In this document: one piece after another, positions 33,308 to 42,244 of the stretch
Position numbering within the stretch: the stretch's first letter is position 1
Layout: every line of letters begins with the position of its first letter
NCBI GenBank assembly: GCA_017635095.1
Contig: JAGBMA010000083.1
Span: 1-64,000 of the forward strand
Length of the DNA stretch: 64,000 nucleotides
From: Ruminiclostridium sp.
Lineage (GTDB): Bacteria; Bacillota; Clostridia; Oscillospirales; Ruminococcaceae
Direction of reading: 5' to 3'
Notes under the pieces: generated by a model
Seen by the model: only the letters and a program-made list of their open reading frames with translations
Databases searched by the model: none
Told to the model about the DNA's origin: nothing
Made by a program: the position numbers and the translations under genes

Positions 33308-34399
33308 TCATGAACGGCAGAATGCCAGCAGTATCGCCGACGATACCGTGATAAACACGAAAATACAGGCAAGAGCCGCAAGTACCACCGACATCACATT
33401 CTCGCCGGATCTTATGATCTTTCCCGCGCTTCCGCAGCCGAAAAGATCGCTCAGTACCCCTGCCGCGAACAGCAGGAATTTATAACACAGCGCTGTTACC
33501 GCAGGCGGAAGCATCATGCAGGCTCCCGCCGCGATCCCGAACCCGCCTATGCCGCTCCTTAGCAGCGACAGGCTTCCGGAAACGGTGGAAAGCGCGTCCG
33601 AGACAGCACCGCCGACTATCGGTACAGCCGAGGATACCGCGAATTTCAGCGTTTTCATCGCCGCGTTGTCCGCCGACGCGGTTATCACGCTCTGGACCGA
33701 AAGGATCCCGAGAAAGATCGTCATTATCAGCCCCAGTCCCCATATCACGAACTTTTTTATCCCCTCGCACAGCCGGTCAAGATTCAGATCCGGGTCAAGG
33801 CTCCCGGCGGCAGATATACCGATCATGCAGCTCGAAAGAGGTATGATGACCGACGTTGTGAGGCGGGAAAGCACTTGTATCCCCGTCAGAGCCGCCGCGC
33901 TGAATACCGAAGCCGATGCGGTATGCCCGCCTGCGGCCGTAACTCCGGCAAACACGGGGATATATGCAAGCATAAAATCCGACGCTGCATTGAAAGCCGT
34001 GCCTGCCACAGAAAGTATGTCACTGAGGTAAGACGAGACGACCACAGCCGCGGATAACGAAACTACAGCGGAATACACCCCCGCCGCCTGACCTCCGGAA
34101 GTATCGCTCACCCCGGAAAGTACCGATGCCAGCAATATCACCGCCGTTACCGCAGCAAACATAGTGAGCGGCTTGTCCGCCTGCTCTGTGAAAACCGAGA
34201 TTATCTGCTCCCAGATATCCCCGATCTTTATGTTCTCAGCCCCGCCCTGCGGCGTTATCCCGCTTTCGTCAAGCATCTCCCTCGCTTCGTCCGGAAGCGC
34301 GCCGTAAAGCTCCTCCGACCCGAATTCCGCAGAACACGGGAACTGCACAAAAAAAGCCGCCGCTATCACAGCAAGCACCGCCGTAAGAATGCGCGTCAT
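33308..34399 (-). CDS. spoIIIAE: Stage III sporulation protein AE
   Basis: This 363-residue polytopic membrane protein has a cleavable signal-like N-terminus (residues 1-24, ending in CSAEF) and about seven or eight hydrophobic segments. The family segment LDPDLNLDRLCEGIKKFVIWGLGLIMTIFLGILSVQ is present. It belongs to the export-apparatus-like part of the feeding channel. Length is close to that of homologues (~400). It overlaps spoIIIAD by 4 nt. Confidence 0.93.
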   Translation of the reverse strand: MTRILTAVLAVIAAAFFVQFPCSAEFGSEELYGALPDEAREMLDESGITPQGGAENIKIGDIWEQIISVFTEQADKPLTMFAAVTAVILLASVLSGVSDTSGGQAAGVYSAVVSLSAAVVVSSYLSDILSVAGTAFNAASDFMLAYIPVFAGVTAAGGHTASASVFSAAALTGIQVLSRLTTSVIIPLSSCMIGISAAGSLDPDLNLDRLCEGIKKFVIWGLGLIMTIFLGILSVQSVITASADNAAMKTLKFAVSSAVPIVGGAVSDALSTVSGSLSLLRSGIGGFGIAAGACMMLPPAVTALCYKFLLFAAGVLSDLFGCGSAGKIIRSGENVMSVVLAALACIFVFITVSSAILLAFCRS

Positions 34400-34782
34400 A
34401 TTATCAGTCCCTTTATTATCTCAAGCATGGCTCTGAAAAGCGGAACCGCCGTCAGCAGCACAGCCGCCTTTCCCGCAAGCTCTATCTTCGCCGCCACCGC
34501 GCCTTCTCCGCTGTCGCGGCAGCATTCGGAAGCCAGCCGGGTTATGATGCAGACCGCAAGCGCCTTCATAAGCACCGCTATGTATGAAGCATCCGTACCC
34601 GCTTCCTCCGCAAGCTCGTTTATAAGACCAAGAAGCGGAGATATCTGTGTCAGAACGGCATAAAGTATCACCACCGAAGCTGCGAGCGATACGAACATCG
34701 CCGTGCCGCTCCCTATCCCCCGCAGAAGAGCCGCAGCTGCCGCAGCCGTGATACCTATGCCGACAATTGCAGCAATATTCAT
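34396..34782 (-). CDS. spoIIIAD: Stage III sporulation protein AD
   Basis: This 128-residue membrane protein has four hydrophobic segments, including the paired N-terminal helices and a segment around YIAVLMKALAVCIITRLASECCRDSGE that is conserved in the family. SpoIIIAD resembles small export-gate subunits of secretion systems. It begins 3 nt after spoIIIAC and overlaps spoIIIAE. Confidence 0.93.
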   Translation of the reverse strand: MNIAAIVGIGITAAAAAALLRGIGSGTAMFVSLAASVVILYAVLTQISPLLGLINELAEEAGTDASYIAVLMKALAVCIITRLASECCRDSGEGAVAAKIELAGKAAVLLTAVPLFRAMLEIIKGLII

Positions 34783-34785
34783 ACA

Positions 34786-34980
34786 TCACAGCCCGAAAAC
34801 GCTTCTTATGGTATCGAAAAGCGTCCCTATTTCTCCCACAAGCATCATAAGAACCACAACAAGTCCCGCTATCGTGGTCATCATCGCCTGCTCGTCCTTG
34901 CCGGATTTTTTCAGCAGTATATCAAGTACCGCAACGATTATGCCGACTCCGGCGATCCTGAAGATCAGATCTATGTCCAT
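34786..34980 (-). CDS. spoIIIAC: Stage III sporulation protein AC
   Basis: This 64-residue membrane protein with two hydrophobic helices (residues ~5-22 and ~32-55), joined by the LKKSGKDEQA turn, matches the highly conserved SpoIIIAC family in length and sequence. It lies 13 nt after spoIIIAB and 3 nt before spoIIIAD. Confidence 0.93.
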   Translation of the reverse strand: MDIDLIFRIAGVGIIVAVLDILLKKSGKDEQAMMTTIAGLVVVLMMLVGEIGTLFDTIRSVFGL

Positions 34981-34993
34981 AAGCTCACCACTG

Positions 34994-35494
34994 TCAGATA
35001 ATGATAATTCCCGCGCCGAGACCGCACAGCATGAATACCTTCATCAAAGCGCCCGACCTGCGTGTGCAGTCCGCTTCCGCAGCCTCAAGCGACCGCCCGA
35101 GCATCTCCGCAGAAAACGCCAGCATAGCTGTCTGGCCGTCGGTGTCGGTCTCCCCGAGCCGCGCTCCCGTTTCCGCGAGCATATCCCTGTCGCTTTCAGA
35201 AAAGAACGGTGCAGTTCTCGCTGCTTTCACCCAGGCTTCCTGTACCGGCTGACCCTGTGAAATGCCCGCAGCTACGCGTTTCAGGAAGGCGGACTCGGTG
35301 TATGCGGCCCCGCCGGAAAGCTCCGCGATGAGCGTAGTCAGCGGAACGGCGCTGTAGCGTATCCGCGCCGACATATCCCCCACCAGCGCCACAACGAGCC
35401 TCAGCTGTCTGCACCGCGCCTTAAGCACCGACGAGAATACGGCTCCGGCAGCCGTACAGATCATTGCCGCTCCCGCAGCCGCCAATATCCTCAC
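34994..35494 (-). CDS. spoIIIAB: Stage III sporulation protein AB
   Basis: This 166-residue protein has N- and C-terminal hydrophobic segments (residues ~4-22 and ~148-166) around a helical domain, the layout of SpoIIIAB, which resembles type II secretion F-domain proteins. It has LGRSLEAAEAD and SGALMKVFMLCGLGAGI near the end. From 35494 it overlaps spoIIIAA by 74 nt. A second ATG at 35464 would reduce this to 44 nt but would shorten the first helix. The gene is essential in Bacillus sporulation. Confidence 0.9.
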   Translation of the reverse strand: MRILAAAGAAMICTAAGAVFSSVLKARCRQLRLVVALVGDMSARIRYSAVPLTTLIAELSGGAAYTESAFLKRVAAGISQGQPVQEAWVKAARTAPFFSESDRDMLAETGARLGETDTDGQTAMLAFSAEMLGRSLEAAEADCTRRSGALMKVFMLCGLGAGIIII

Positions 35495-36377
35495 TTTTAT
35501 CCACTCTCCAAAGCCCCTTGACTTTTCCTATGTTCTCTCCGCTTCCGAGAAGCGCACAGTAATTCACTGCACCCGAGTCTATAAGCGCGCATACCGCACG
35601 GTTCCGCGCCGCTTCCGCCATGCTCCCGCAATGCGCCGAAAGAATGAGCTTCACGCCCTTTCCCGCGCACTCAGCAAGCTGTTGATACTCGCCGCCGACC
35701 TCGTCGCAGATAAGATACTCCGGCGACATGAACCGCACCGCCCTCATTATCCCCTCGGTCTTAGGAAACATATCGAGCACGTCACAGTTCATTCCCAGAT
35801 CGTTCTGCGCAGTTCCCTTATATACTGCGGCGATCTCACCGTTCTCATCTATGACCGACGTCCGGGCGAATGCCGAAAGAAGCCGGGCGTAATCCCGCAG
35901 AAGCGTGGTTTTTGCGCTAAGCGGCGGCCCGAGTATCAGCAGCCCGTTCAGGTCCCTCTCAAACGCGGTAAGGCTCATAAGCTTCTCGGCTATTCCCTTG
36001 TGTTCGGCTGCAATACGAAGGTTGATCGACGATATATCCTTTATTGCAGTGACCTCGCCGCCTTTTATGACCGCTGTTCCCGTAAATCCGGCTCTGTGAC
36101 CGCCTTTGAGGGTCATACGTCCCTCCGCAAGCTCCCGCTCCGCGCTGTACAGTGAATAGTCGCAGAAATACTTGATGCAGGCGCGCAGTTCGTCCGCGGA
36201 AGATGTTTTTCCGACGCAGATATGCCGCTCCGAGGGAGTCTCGACGATCACCGGTCTTCCGCTCCTCAGCCGTATCTCACAGGCTCTCTCAGCTATCCTT
36301 GCGGGGACAGTCCGGAGCACGTTCTCAAACGGTGGGAGTAGTGATGACGCATCATAAAATCTGTCTGTCTTGTCCAT
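35421..36377 (-). CDS. spoIIIAA: Stage III sporulation protein AA (AAA+ ATPase)
   Basis: This 318-residue ATPase is thought to power or gate the mother-cell-to-forespore channel. Walker A is LILGPPLSAKTTLLRD near residue 150, Walker B-like PEYLICDEVGGE near 220, and a family segment GRMTLKGGHRAGFTG near 105. I chose the ATG at 36377, which has AAAGGA upstream and sits just downstream of a sigma-E-like promoter. The frame is open to 36479, but that end spans the promoter. The C-terminal ~20 residues run into the spoIIIAB frame. Confidence 0.93.
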   Translation of the reverse strand: MDKTDRFYDASSLLPPFENVLRTVPARIAERACEIRLRSGRPVIVETPSERHICVGKTSSADELRACIKYFCDYSLYSAERELAEGRMTLKGGHRAGFTGTAVIKGGEVTAIKDISSINLRIAAEHKGIAEKLMSLTAFERDLNGLLILGPPLSAKTTLLRDYARLLSAFARTSVIDENGEIAAVYKGTAQNDLGMNCDVLDMFPKTEGIMRAVRFMSPEYLICDEVGGEYQQLAECAGKGVKLILSAHCGSMAEAARNRAVCALIDSGAVNYCALLGSGENIGKVKGLWRVDKSEDIGGCGSGNDLYGCRSRILVGA

Positions 36378-36412
36378 GTTTGTCCGTCCTTTTCGTTTTG
36401 TTTCTATACTGC

Positions 36413-36440
36413 ATTCTATGCAGTCAAGGTAATGTATAGA
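36413..36440 (-). promoter_or_regulatory. Sigma-E-like promoter of the spoIIIA operon
   Basis: The minus strand reads TCTATAC (36434-36440), a 13-nt spacer, then CATAGAAT (36413-36420), close to the sigma-E pattern of an ATA-type -35 and CATACANT -10. The expected leader is about 30 nt. In Bacillus the operon is known to be sigma-E dependent. Confidence 0.6.
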
Positions 36441-36470
36441 ACACAACGGTAGGACGTATCGGGATTTTCC

Positions 36471-36505
36471 GCAAAACAAAAAGACCTGTGTAAAAACACA
36501 GGTCT
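36471..36505 (-). terminator. Intrinsic terminator after the GGDEF/EAL hybrid
   Basis: The perfect stem AGACCTGTGT/ACACAGGTCT has an AAAA loop, followed on the minus strand by TTTTTGTTTTG. It separates the signalling gene from the spoIIIA promoter. Confidence 0.88.
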
Positions 36506-36516
36506 CATGTTTATCG

Positions 36517-39500
36517 TCAGCCGACTCTTATCCCGTTCTCAAGCAGATCCTCAAAGTCCGCGATAGGCACAGGCTTCGCGTAGAAGAAGCCCTGGGCGGT
36601 ATCGCAGTTCGTGTGTTTGAGGAAGTCCACCTGCTCCTCGGTCTCGACGCCCTCGCAGATAATGTCGATATCCATTTTGTCCGCCATGTCGATAACGCTC
36701 GAAAGGAGAATGCTTTCTTTCTCCTGCATATGGTCGCCGGAGAAAAATCCCTTGTCTATCTTGAGTACATCAACAGGCATACGTTTCAGGAGGGACAGTG
36801 AAGAATAACCCGAGCCGAAGTCGTCGATCGACACTTTGAATCCCTTTTCCCGGAGCAGTCCGAGGGTTCTTATAGCATCGTCCTCGTTTGCGATGAAGAC
36901 GCTCTCGGTGAGTTCCAGCTCGATAAGACCGGGATCAATGCGATAGCGGTGAACGATTTCGATAAGGTGAGAGATAAAGTCGTTCTTAAGCATATGGATA
37001 CGGGAAACGTTCACGGAGATCGGAACTACTTCCTGACCCGCATCTATGCGGCGGCGCAGGTATTTGCAGACTTCCTCATATACGAAGAAGTCGATCTTTA
37101 CTATGTAGCCGTTCTTTTCGAGGAACGGAACGAAGCTGTCCGGGGTAACGACTGCGCCGTTGGGCTTTATCCAGCGCACAAGAGCCTCCGCGCCCACGAT
37201 ACGGCTCTGGGAGATCGAGACCTTGGGCTGGAAGAACACCTTGAACTCGCTGTTTTTCAGAGCCCTCATGGCATCTCCCGCGATCTCGATGGTGCGGTTG
37301 AGCTCCTCGCGCATCTCGGCTTTATAGACGCTGCATATCGCTATGCTGTGTGCTTTGGAGAATTTAAGGGCAAGGTTTGCGTTGTCAAAGCAGGTATCAA
37401 AGCTGAACGCGGCGGTCATATCGGGGATATAGGCGCTGGACATGATGCCGAAGCTTGAATTGCCGCCGACAAGGAGCTCGTTGGACGAGAAGCGTCTTGT
37501 GAAGTTCTCGAACTCGTCAACTATATGCTCGTCGTACTCCGCGAGAGCGCAGAAACGATCGGCTTCCACCCTGCACACAAAACGTATCTTGTCGGTAAAA
37601 TAGGAGAATGCCGACGCGAAGCTTTTAAGCAGCTCGTCACCCTCTTTGTAGCCGTAGCGGCTGTTGACATAGCTGAAATTCGAGAAGTCCGCCATAAGGA
37701 ACACGAACTTGTCGTTTTCAAAGACAGTCTCCATGTATTTTACCACATGATTCTTGAAACAGCGGAAATTCATAAGCCCGGTGAGCACATCGTAGCTTGC
37801 GGCATAATTCGCGTTGTCCCGGGATTTCTCCGACTCGCGGAGCTTTATAAGGTAAGAGAAGATCGTGCGTGTAAGATCCTTGAGCACCTTTGCCTCTTCT
37901 ATCGAACACACATACGCAGCTATGGGATCCTGGAAGCTTACCATGCCCACAAGCCTGCCCGCGCGGAAAAATCCGCAGACTGTCGCCGAGCCTATCCTGT
38001 TGGCAACAAGATACGAAGCGTAGGCATTGTCACGAAGCGTCTCGCTTGACTCGGGGTGAATGCTTAGAAGGAAGTTCTTGTCGAAGTGACTGCAGAATTC
38101 GTTGAGCTCCTTGTTCGAGAAGCGTATCGAATCTACTCTTGCAGCATCGGCGCTCTTTGAACGCCAGATATATGTATCCTTGAATGTACGGCCGTCAGAT
38201 CCGCATTCCGAAACAACGATCCTGCCGGAATGGAAGTGTTTTCCGGTCTTTTCGATTATAGACTTGACTGCGGAATCCATATCAAGTCCCGCTTCCGCCA
38301 TTTCAAACGCGCTTGAGAGCAGGTCGGAGCCGAATCCGGTGGAATTGGTGAAGAAGTCCATTCCCTTATGATAGCGCTCCACTCTTGTGACGGGCTTCTC
38401 GTCATCTACCGGGATCTCGCTGTCCTCATCGGTATAGAAGGTGAAGCAGCTCTTTCCGGCGCGCTTGGACTTGTATAATGCAATATCCGCCTTTTTGTAA
38501 AGTTCATCGAAGTTATCGCCGTCTTTCGGGAAAAGGGCGATACCGAGACTTCCGGAGACTTTTACCGCATCGTCTTCCTCGTTGTTGTAGATAAGGCTGA
38601 ATATCTTGCAGATATCGGAAGCCTTGGACTCGATATGGGACTTATGGTTCATACCCCGCAGGAAAACGATGAACTCATCGCCGCCTATACGTCCGATAAC
38701 GTCGTTTGCGCGGAACAGATCCTGAAGCTCCTGGGCGAGATCGTTGAGGAAGCTGTCGCCGAAGAGATGACCCTTGGTATCGTTGACGTACTTGAAGTTA
38801 TCGACGTCAACTATGATGAACGCGTCATATGTGTCGCGGCTGTCTGTACGCAGAAAGCTCTGAATGAGGGTCTTGGTTGCGGACTTGTTGTAGAGCTTTG
38901 TGAGCGGATCGCGCTCGGCTCTGTCGATAAGGCGCTGGTTCGCGATCTTGATCGAGCTTATATCCTCGATCTTTCCGACTGCGCTGCGGTATTCGCTGTC
39001 AACAGCTCCGCGGTCGGTCTTGAGGGTAAATCTGTACCAGCGGTAATCCGGATCTGCGGGAAGCTTCATACGAAGCTCGAACACACCGCTGTCAACACCG
39101 GTCTTGAGGTTGTTGCAGATCAGTCCGTATGTCTCCTCGTCCTCGTCGCAGAGATACCCGCTTGCATTGAAGTAGTTCTCGAAATCCTCAACGGTGAGGC
39201 AGTTCACGAAAGAGCCCCCGACATTCTTGTAAGCCATAAGGATATCGCTGTTTTTATCGTACTTGAATATATAGTCCGCGGATATCGACATGACGGAGAA
39301 CATCATATCTATCATCTCGCGGCTTTCCTTTGCCGCGGTCCCGAGGTCGGAAATATCATGCAGCAGAACGCTGCATCTGCTGTCGTGACCGAAGTTCTCG
39401 ACACTCACCTCTGCATACATGGACAGATGAGAGCCGTTAAGCTTCGACGTCTGCACATCTATGCCGAAGATATGGCAGTTCTTTGAAAGTGCATCTACCT

Positions 39501-39723
39501 TTCCGAGGAGCGCGGACGCATATTCACGCCCGAGGATACGGAAGCCGTACTCGTTCGGCTCGATATCGAGGTAATCTTTCTTGGTACACCCGAGAAGCGC
39601 GAAATACTTATCATTCGCCCATGTCAAGCGTGCGAAATTTCCGTCATATGTAAACACCGCAGCCGCGCAGGGGATCTCCCCGAAAAGCGCTTTTTTTTCG
39701 GTTGCTTCACTGACAATTTCCAT
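36517..39723 (-). CDS. PAS-GGDEF-GAF-GGDEF-EAL c-di-GMP turnover protein
   Basis: This 1068-residue protein has no membrane segment. In order: PAS (~5-125), a second PAS-like sensor (~135-255), an intact GGDEF cyclase domain (~265-430) with RIGGDEFIVF and an I-site RAND five residues before it, a GAF-like region (~470-620), a second GGDEF-like domain whose signature has decayed to EADRF (~640-790), and a complete EAL domain (~815-1060: GAEALVRW, SVNVSR, ELTES, IDDFGSGYSS, KIDKGF, CEGVET, AQGFFYAKP). It can thus both make and hydrolyse c-di-GMP, and the decayed domain may regulate. It lies 63 nt after the transglutaminase-like gene and is probably co-transcribed with it. A strong terminator follows. 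Confidence 0.9.
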   Translation of the reverse strand: MEIVSEATEKKALFGEIPCAAAVFTYDGNFARLTWANDKYFALLGCTKKDYLDIEPNEYGFRILGREYASALLGKVDALSKNCHIFGIDVQTSKLNGSHLSMYAEVSVENFGHDSRCSVLLHDISDLGTAAKESREMIDMMFSVMSISADYIFKYDKNSDILMAYKNVGGSFVNCLTVEDFENYFNASGYLCDEDEETYGLICNNLKTGVDSGVFELRMKLPADPDYRWYRFTLKTDRGAVDSEYRSAVGKIEDISSIKIANQRLIDRAERDPLTKLYNKSATKTLIQSFLRTDSRDTYDAFIIVDVDNFKYVNDTKGHLFGDSFLNDLAQELQDLFRANDVIGRIGGDEFIVFLRGMNHKSHIESKASDICKIFSLIYNNEEDDAVKVSGSLGIALFPKDGDNFDELYKKADIALYKSKRAGKSCFTFYTDEDSEIPVDDEKPVTRVERYHKGMDFFTNSTGFGSDLLSSAFEMAEAGLDMDSAVKSIIEKTGKHFHSGRIVVSECGSDGRTFKDTYIWRSKSADAARVDSIRFSNKELNEFCSHFDKNFLLSIHPESSETLRDNAYASYLVANRIGSATVCGFFRAGRLVGMVSFQDPIAAYVCSIEEAKVLKDLTRTIFSYLIKLRESEKSRDNANYAASYDVLTGLMNFRCFKNHVVKYMETVFENDKFVFLMADFSNFSYVNSRYGYKEGDELLKSFASAFSYFTDKIRFVCRVEADRFCALAEYDEHIVDEFENFTRRFSSNELLVGGNSSFGIMSSAYIPDMTAAFSFDTCFDNANLALKFSKAHSIAICSVYKAEMREELNRTIEIAGDAMRALKNSEFKVFFQPKVSISQSRIVGAEALVRWIKPNGAVVTPDSFVPFLEKNGYIVKIDFFVYEEVCKYLRRRIDAGQEVVPISVNVSRIHMLKNDFISHLIEIVHRYRIDPGLIELELTESVFIANEDDAIRTLGLLREKGFKVSIDDFGSGYSSLSLLKRMPVDVLKIDKGFFSGDHMQEKESILLSSVIDMADKMDIDIICEGVETEEQVDFLKHTNCDTAQGFFYAKPVPIADFEDLLENGIRVG

Positions 39724-39786
39724 TGTATCATTCCTGCCTTCCGATTATTATGGCATTCCCGCGGTTTAAACGTTCCTGCCGTGTTT

Positions 39787-41052
39787 TCAGTTGAAAACGA
39801 GCTTCATATATGTCTCCCGGTATGTAAGGTCTTTTCTGTAAGCCAGACGAAGCTTGCCGCCGACCATGACCATACCGAAGATCTGCATATCATCGCCTTT
39901 GTCAAGAGTGTAGATCTTCTTTGCCGTCTTTGTGGAAAGGTCGAGAGAATAAACGCACTTGTTGGAGTTGAAATAAAGCTTGCCTTTCCTGTATGCGACG
40001 GACGAATATATATCAAGATAGGAACGTGTCCCATACTCGAAGGACTGGGCTCCCGCAGCGGGTCTTGTGCAGTACCAGCAGCTCTTCAGCTTTGCGACCA
40101 CCTTGCTCGTCTGATCGCTTATGCTGTATCTGCGTATATTTATGGTATGCTTCAGGTCATCATCTTTTCCGCCGTCGGAAAGATAGTAATAATTTCCGTC
40201 AACATAACACAGCGCGCTGTTCACACCGTTCCAGAATGCCGAGTCGTAGGAAGTATCTGATGCAGTACCGAAATTCCCGGCGACGTACCAGTTTCTGTGC
40301 ATACTCGACGTTGATCTGCACTTCTTGTCACTAATGAGGAAGTTATCGTGGTGAATGCCGCCGTAACGGTCGTAATTCTTCGAGCCGTCGGTATCATTCA
40401 CGTCATCGAGGGTCAGATCCACATGATACCAGTTGTTTCCGATCTTCACATAATTCCAGATATGATCCTCGGTAAAGGAATAAACCGCCGTACAGTCTAT
40501 ACCGAGATAATTGTTGAGGATATACGAATACGCGAGTGTATAACCCTGGCAGACACAGGAATTGCTCACGAGACAGTCGAAAGCATTGTACTTTCTTCTT
40601 GAGTAATCGTACCGACAGTTGAGAATGATGTAGTCATGCACATACAGAGCTTTATCAACATCGCTCATATCGTCCGTGATGCCCGCAACCGCTTCTTCAG
40701 CAGCGCTGTCGAGCTGTTTTTTCGCGGCGTCAAGACTCGCCTGCGGTATGCTGTATTCAAAGCCCACCGTGTATATCTTGGAACTGTCGTATGAGTATGT
40801 AAAGGCATTTTTCACGAAAAACAGTTCCGGGTGGCTGTAATAGACGGACGTTACCATATTTATGGTCTGATCCTTGGTCCAGCCGTACTTGTCCACATAG
40901 CCGCCGATATCTATCTGAGCGCTGTGGTAATCGTTTAAATGCCCGACAATATAATCTCCGAGTTCATCGGTCGCCGCGTCCGCATATGCCGGAAATGCGG
41001 CAGCTGCCGCTGCTGTGACCGCAGCAATTATAAAAGATAATATCCTTTTCAA
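39787..41052 (-). CDS. Secreted transglutaminase-like protein
   Basis: This 421-residue exported protein has a signal peptide (residues 1-27, ending AYADA). The transglutaminase-like fold has the papain-type triad: Cys in NSCVCQGYTLAYS near residue 165, His in TEDHIWNYV near 195 and Asp in WYHVDLTLDD near 208. The C-terminal ~170 residues look like a beta-rich repeat region (YYLSDGG, LYFNSNKCVYSLDL, LRLAYRKDL) that may bind the wall. Such proteins cleave or cross-link peptides in the envelope. The start codon is TTG with GAGG 7 nt before it. A consensus promoter and a 14-bp palindrome lie upstream. The pairing with a c-di-GMP enzyme suggests joint control. Confidence 0.8.
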   Translation of the reverse strand: MKRILSFIIAAVTAAAAAAFPAYADAATDELGDYIVGHLNDYHSAQIDIGGYVDKYGWTKDQTINMVTSVYYSHPELFFVKNAFTYSYDSSKIYTVGFEYSIPQASLDAAKKQLDSAAEEAVAGITDDMSDVDKALYVHDYIILNCRYDYSRRKYNAFDCLVSNSCVCQGYTLAYSYILNNYLGIDCTAVYSFTEDHIWNYVKIGNNWYHVDLTLDDVNDTDGSKNYDRYGGIHHDNFLISDKKCRSTSSMHRNWYVAGNFGTASDTSYDSAFWNGVNSALCYVDGNYYYLSDGGKDDDLKHTINIRRYSISDQTSKVVAKLKSCWYCTRPAAGAQSFEYGTRSYLDIYSSVAYRKGKLYFNSNKCVYSLDLSTKTAKKIYTLDKGDDMQIFGMVMVGGKLRLAYRKDLTYRETYMKLVFN

Positions 41053-41078
41053 AAAAAGACCTCACGTTCATAAACAAT

Positions 41079-41092
41079 AATAATGCATTATT
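41079..41092. promoter_or_regulatory. 14-bp perfect palindrome at the transcription start
   Basis: AATAATGCATTATT lies just downstream of the -10 box at 41100, near the predicted start of the transglutaminase-like gene. It could be an operator. The AT-rich setting lowers confidence. Confidence 0.35.
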
Positions 41093-41099
41093 AAATAAT

Positions 41100-41128
41100 A
41101 TTATACTATATTTTATCGGATAAATCAA
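41100..41128 (-). promoter_or_regulatory. Sigma-A promoter of the transglutaminase-GGDEF/EAL pair
   Basis: The minus strand has TTGATT (41123-41128), 17-nt spacer, TATAAT (41100-41105). Confidence 0.8.
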
Positions 41129-41320
41129 GCCCTTTTATGCAAATATCTGAATATATTTTGCAGCCGGACACGTCCTCTCATTCCCGGAAAGCGCATTTCA
41201 AGCGGTATCGGTGGGCTGTTCGACCCGGAATGATTCAGCAGATCCGGATATTTCCGGCCGGCGAAGCTCCGGAAGAAAACAGCTCTCCCGAACTGAAACT
41301 GCCCAAAACGGAGTAAAAGA
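41129..41320. other. Intergenic stretch without a supported gene
   Basis: This lies between the promoter at 41100 and the terminator at 41321. Apart from the short run TTTCCGGCCGG I see no structure or gene here. Confidence 0.5.
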
Positions 41321-41358
41321 AAAGCGACCTCCGTGTTCTTTATCACGAAAGTCGTTTT
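41321..41358 (-). terminator. Intrinsic terminator of the LRR-cyclase operon
   Basis: AAAGCGAC/GTCGTTTT stem with an inner CGTG/CACG pair. On the minus strand it is followed by CTTTTCTTTTA. It lies 33 nt after the hydrolase stop. Confidence 0.7.
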
Positions 41359-41391
41359 TTGATGCAGACAGTTTTGGAAGTGCTCACACAG

Positions 41392-42213
41392 CTATTGCCC
41401 TGCACCGTCTTCCCCGAAAAAATCAAATATCCTCCGGTTGAAGTCACCGGCTTCCTCATATGCCGCGTGACCGAGCTCCGGATATATGTGGAGCCGGCTT
41501 CCGGTTATAAGCTCGTGCAGTTCCCCGGCAGCCGCGGCGCCCACTGTCTTATCCTTACCGCCACCGATTATGAGCGTCGGACATGATATATTCTTCAACA
41601 CAGCCCGCGCGTCAAAACCAAGTATAGCGTGTGCGTTTATCAGAAACCGACGATAGCTTTTCTGCCTTCCCACAAATCCGAGAAGCGGCAGAAAGGCACG
41701 TTTTTTTCTGAGATACTCGTCGGAATAGCTTTTCTCCGCAGTATCAAGCATAAGCCGCTTATGATCGCCGCGCTCCGCCATTCCGATCCAATCGGCCACA
41801 ACTCTCGCGATCGTCTCATTGGCATAGGGCGCTGTGACTGCAAGAACAAGCTTGTCCACCATTCCGGGGTTATCTGCGGCTATGTACTGTGAGATCATGC
41901 CGCCCTGGGATACACCCGCTATGCACGCCTTTCCGATACCGAGCGTCTTCATCGCGGCAGCCTGATCCGCAGCCATATCGCGTATGGAATAGCCCTCCGG
42001 CATCTCGTCCTTTCTGCTGAACATATATACGGTGTACTTTTTAAAGAACGGTCTGTAAGGCTTTGCGAGAAGCGCAGCTTTGCCGCGGACTGTCGCAAGC
42101 CCGTCGGAGAGCCCCGGGATCAGTATGACTTTCTTTTCCCCGCTTCCGAATGACACATATGACATGGACGTATTTCCTACAGGTACAGTCCCGTTTTTTA
42201 AGTCCGTTCCCAT
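41392..42213 (-). CDS. Alpha/beta hydrolase family protein
   Basis: This 273-residue cytoplasmic hydrolase has the oxyanion turn LIPGLSDG near residue 33, nucleophile elbow AGVSQGGM near 103, an acidic residue in IIGGGKDKTV near 220 and the catalytic histidine in YPELGHAAYEEAGDF near 252. The triad is complete. AAGGAG lies 8 nt before the ATG. It follows the EAL/beta-helix gene by 31 nt and precedes a terminator, so it is the last gene of the LRR-cyclase operon. Substrate unknown. A link to the signalling genes is only positional. Confidence 0.8.
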   Translation of the reverse strand: MGTDLKNGTVPVGNTSMSYVSFGSGEKKVILIPGLSDGLATVRGKAALLAKPYRPFFKKYTVYMFSRKDEMPEGYSIRDMAADQAAAMKTLGIGKACIAGVSQGGMISQYIAADNPGMVDKLVLAVTAPYANETIARVVADWIGMAERGDHKRLMLDTAEKSYSDEYLRKKRAFLPLLGFVGRQKSYRRFLINAHAILGFDARAVLKNISCPTLIIGGGKDKTVGAAAAGELHELITGSRLHIYPELGHAAYEEAGDFNRRIFDFFGEDGAGQ

Positions 42214-42244
42214 TTTCAGTCTCCTTCCGGTATATGCAGGAAGA

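Noticed and set aside
38635..39486. 283-codon open frame on the + strand
   Set aside because: It is antisense to the PAS/GGDEF part of the 1068-residue signalling protein and has no start signal or known domain.
41125..41346. 73-codon open frame on the - strand between the hydrolase and the transglutaminase-like gene
   Set aside because: Its start lies inside the terminator stem and its end inside the promoter at 41100. No ribosome site.
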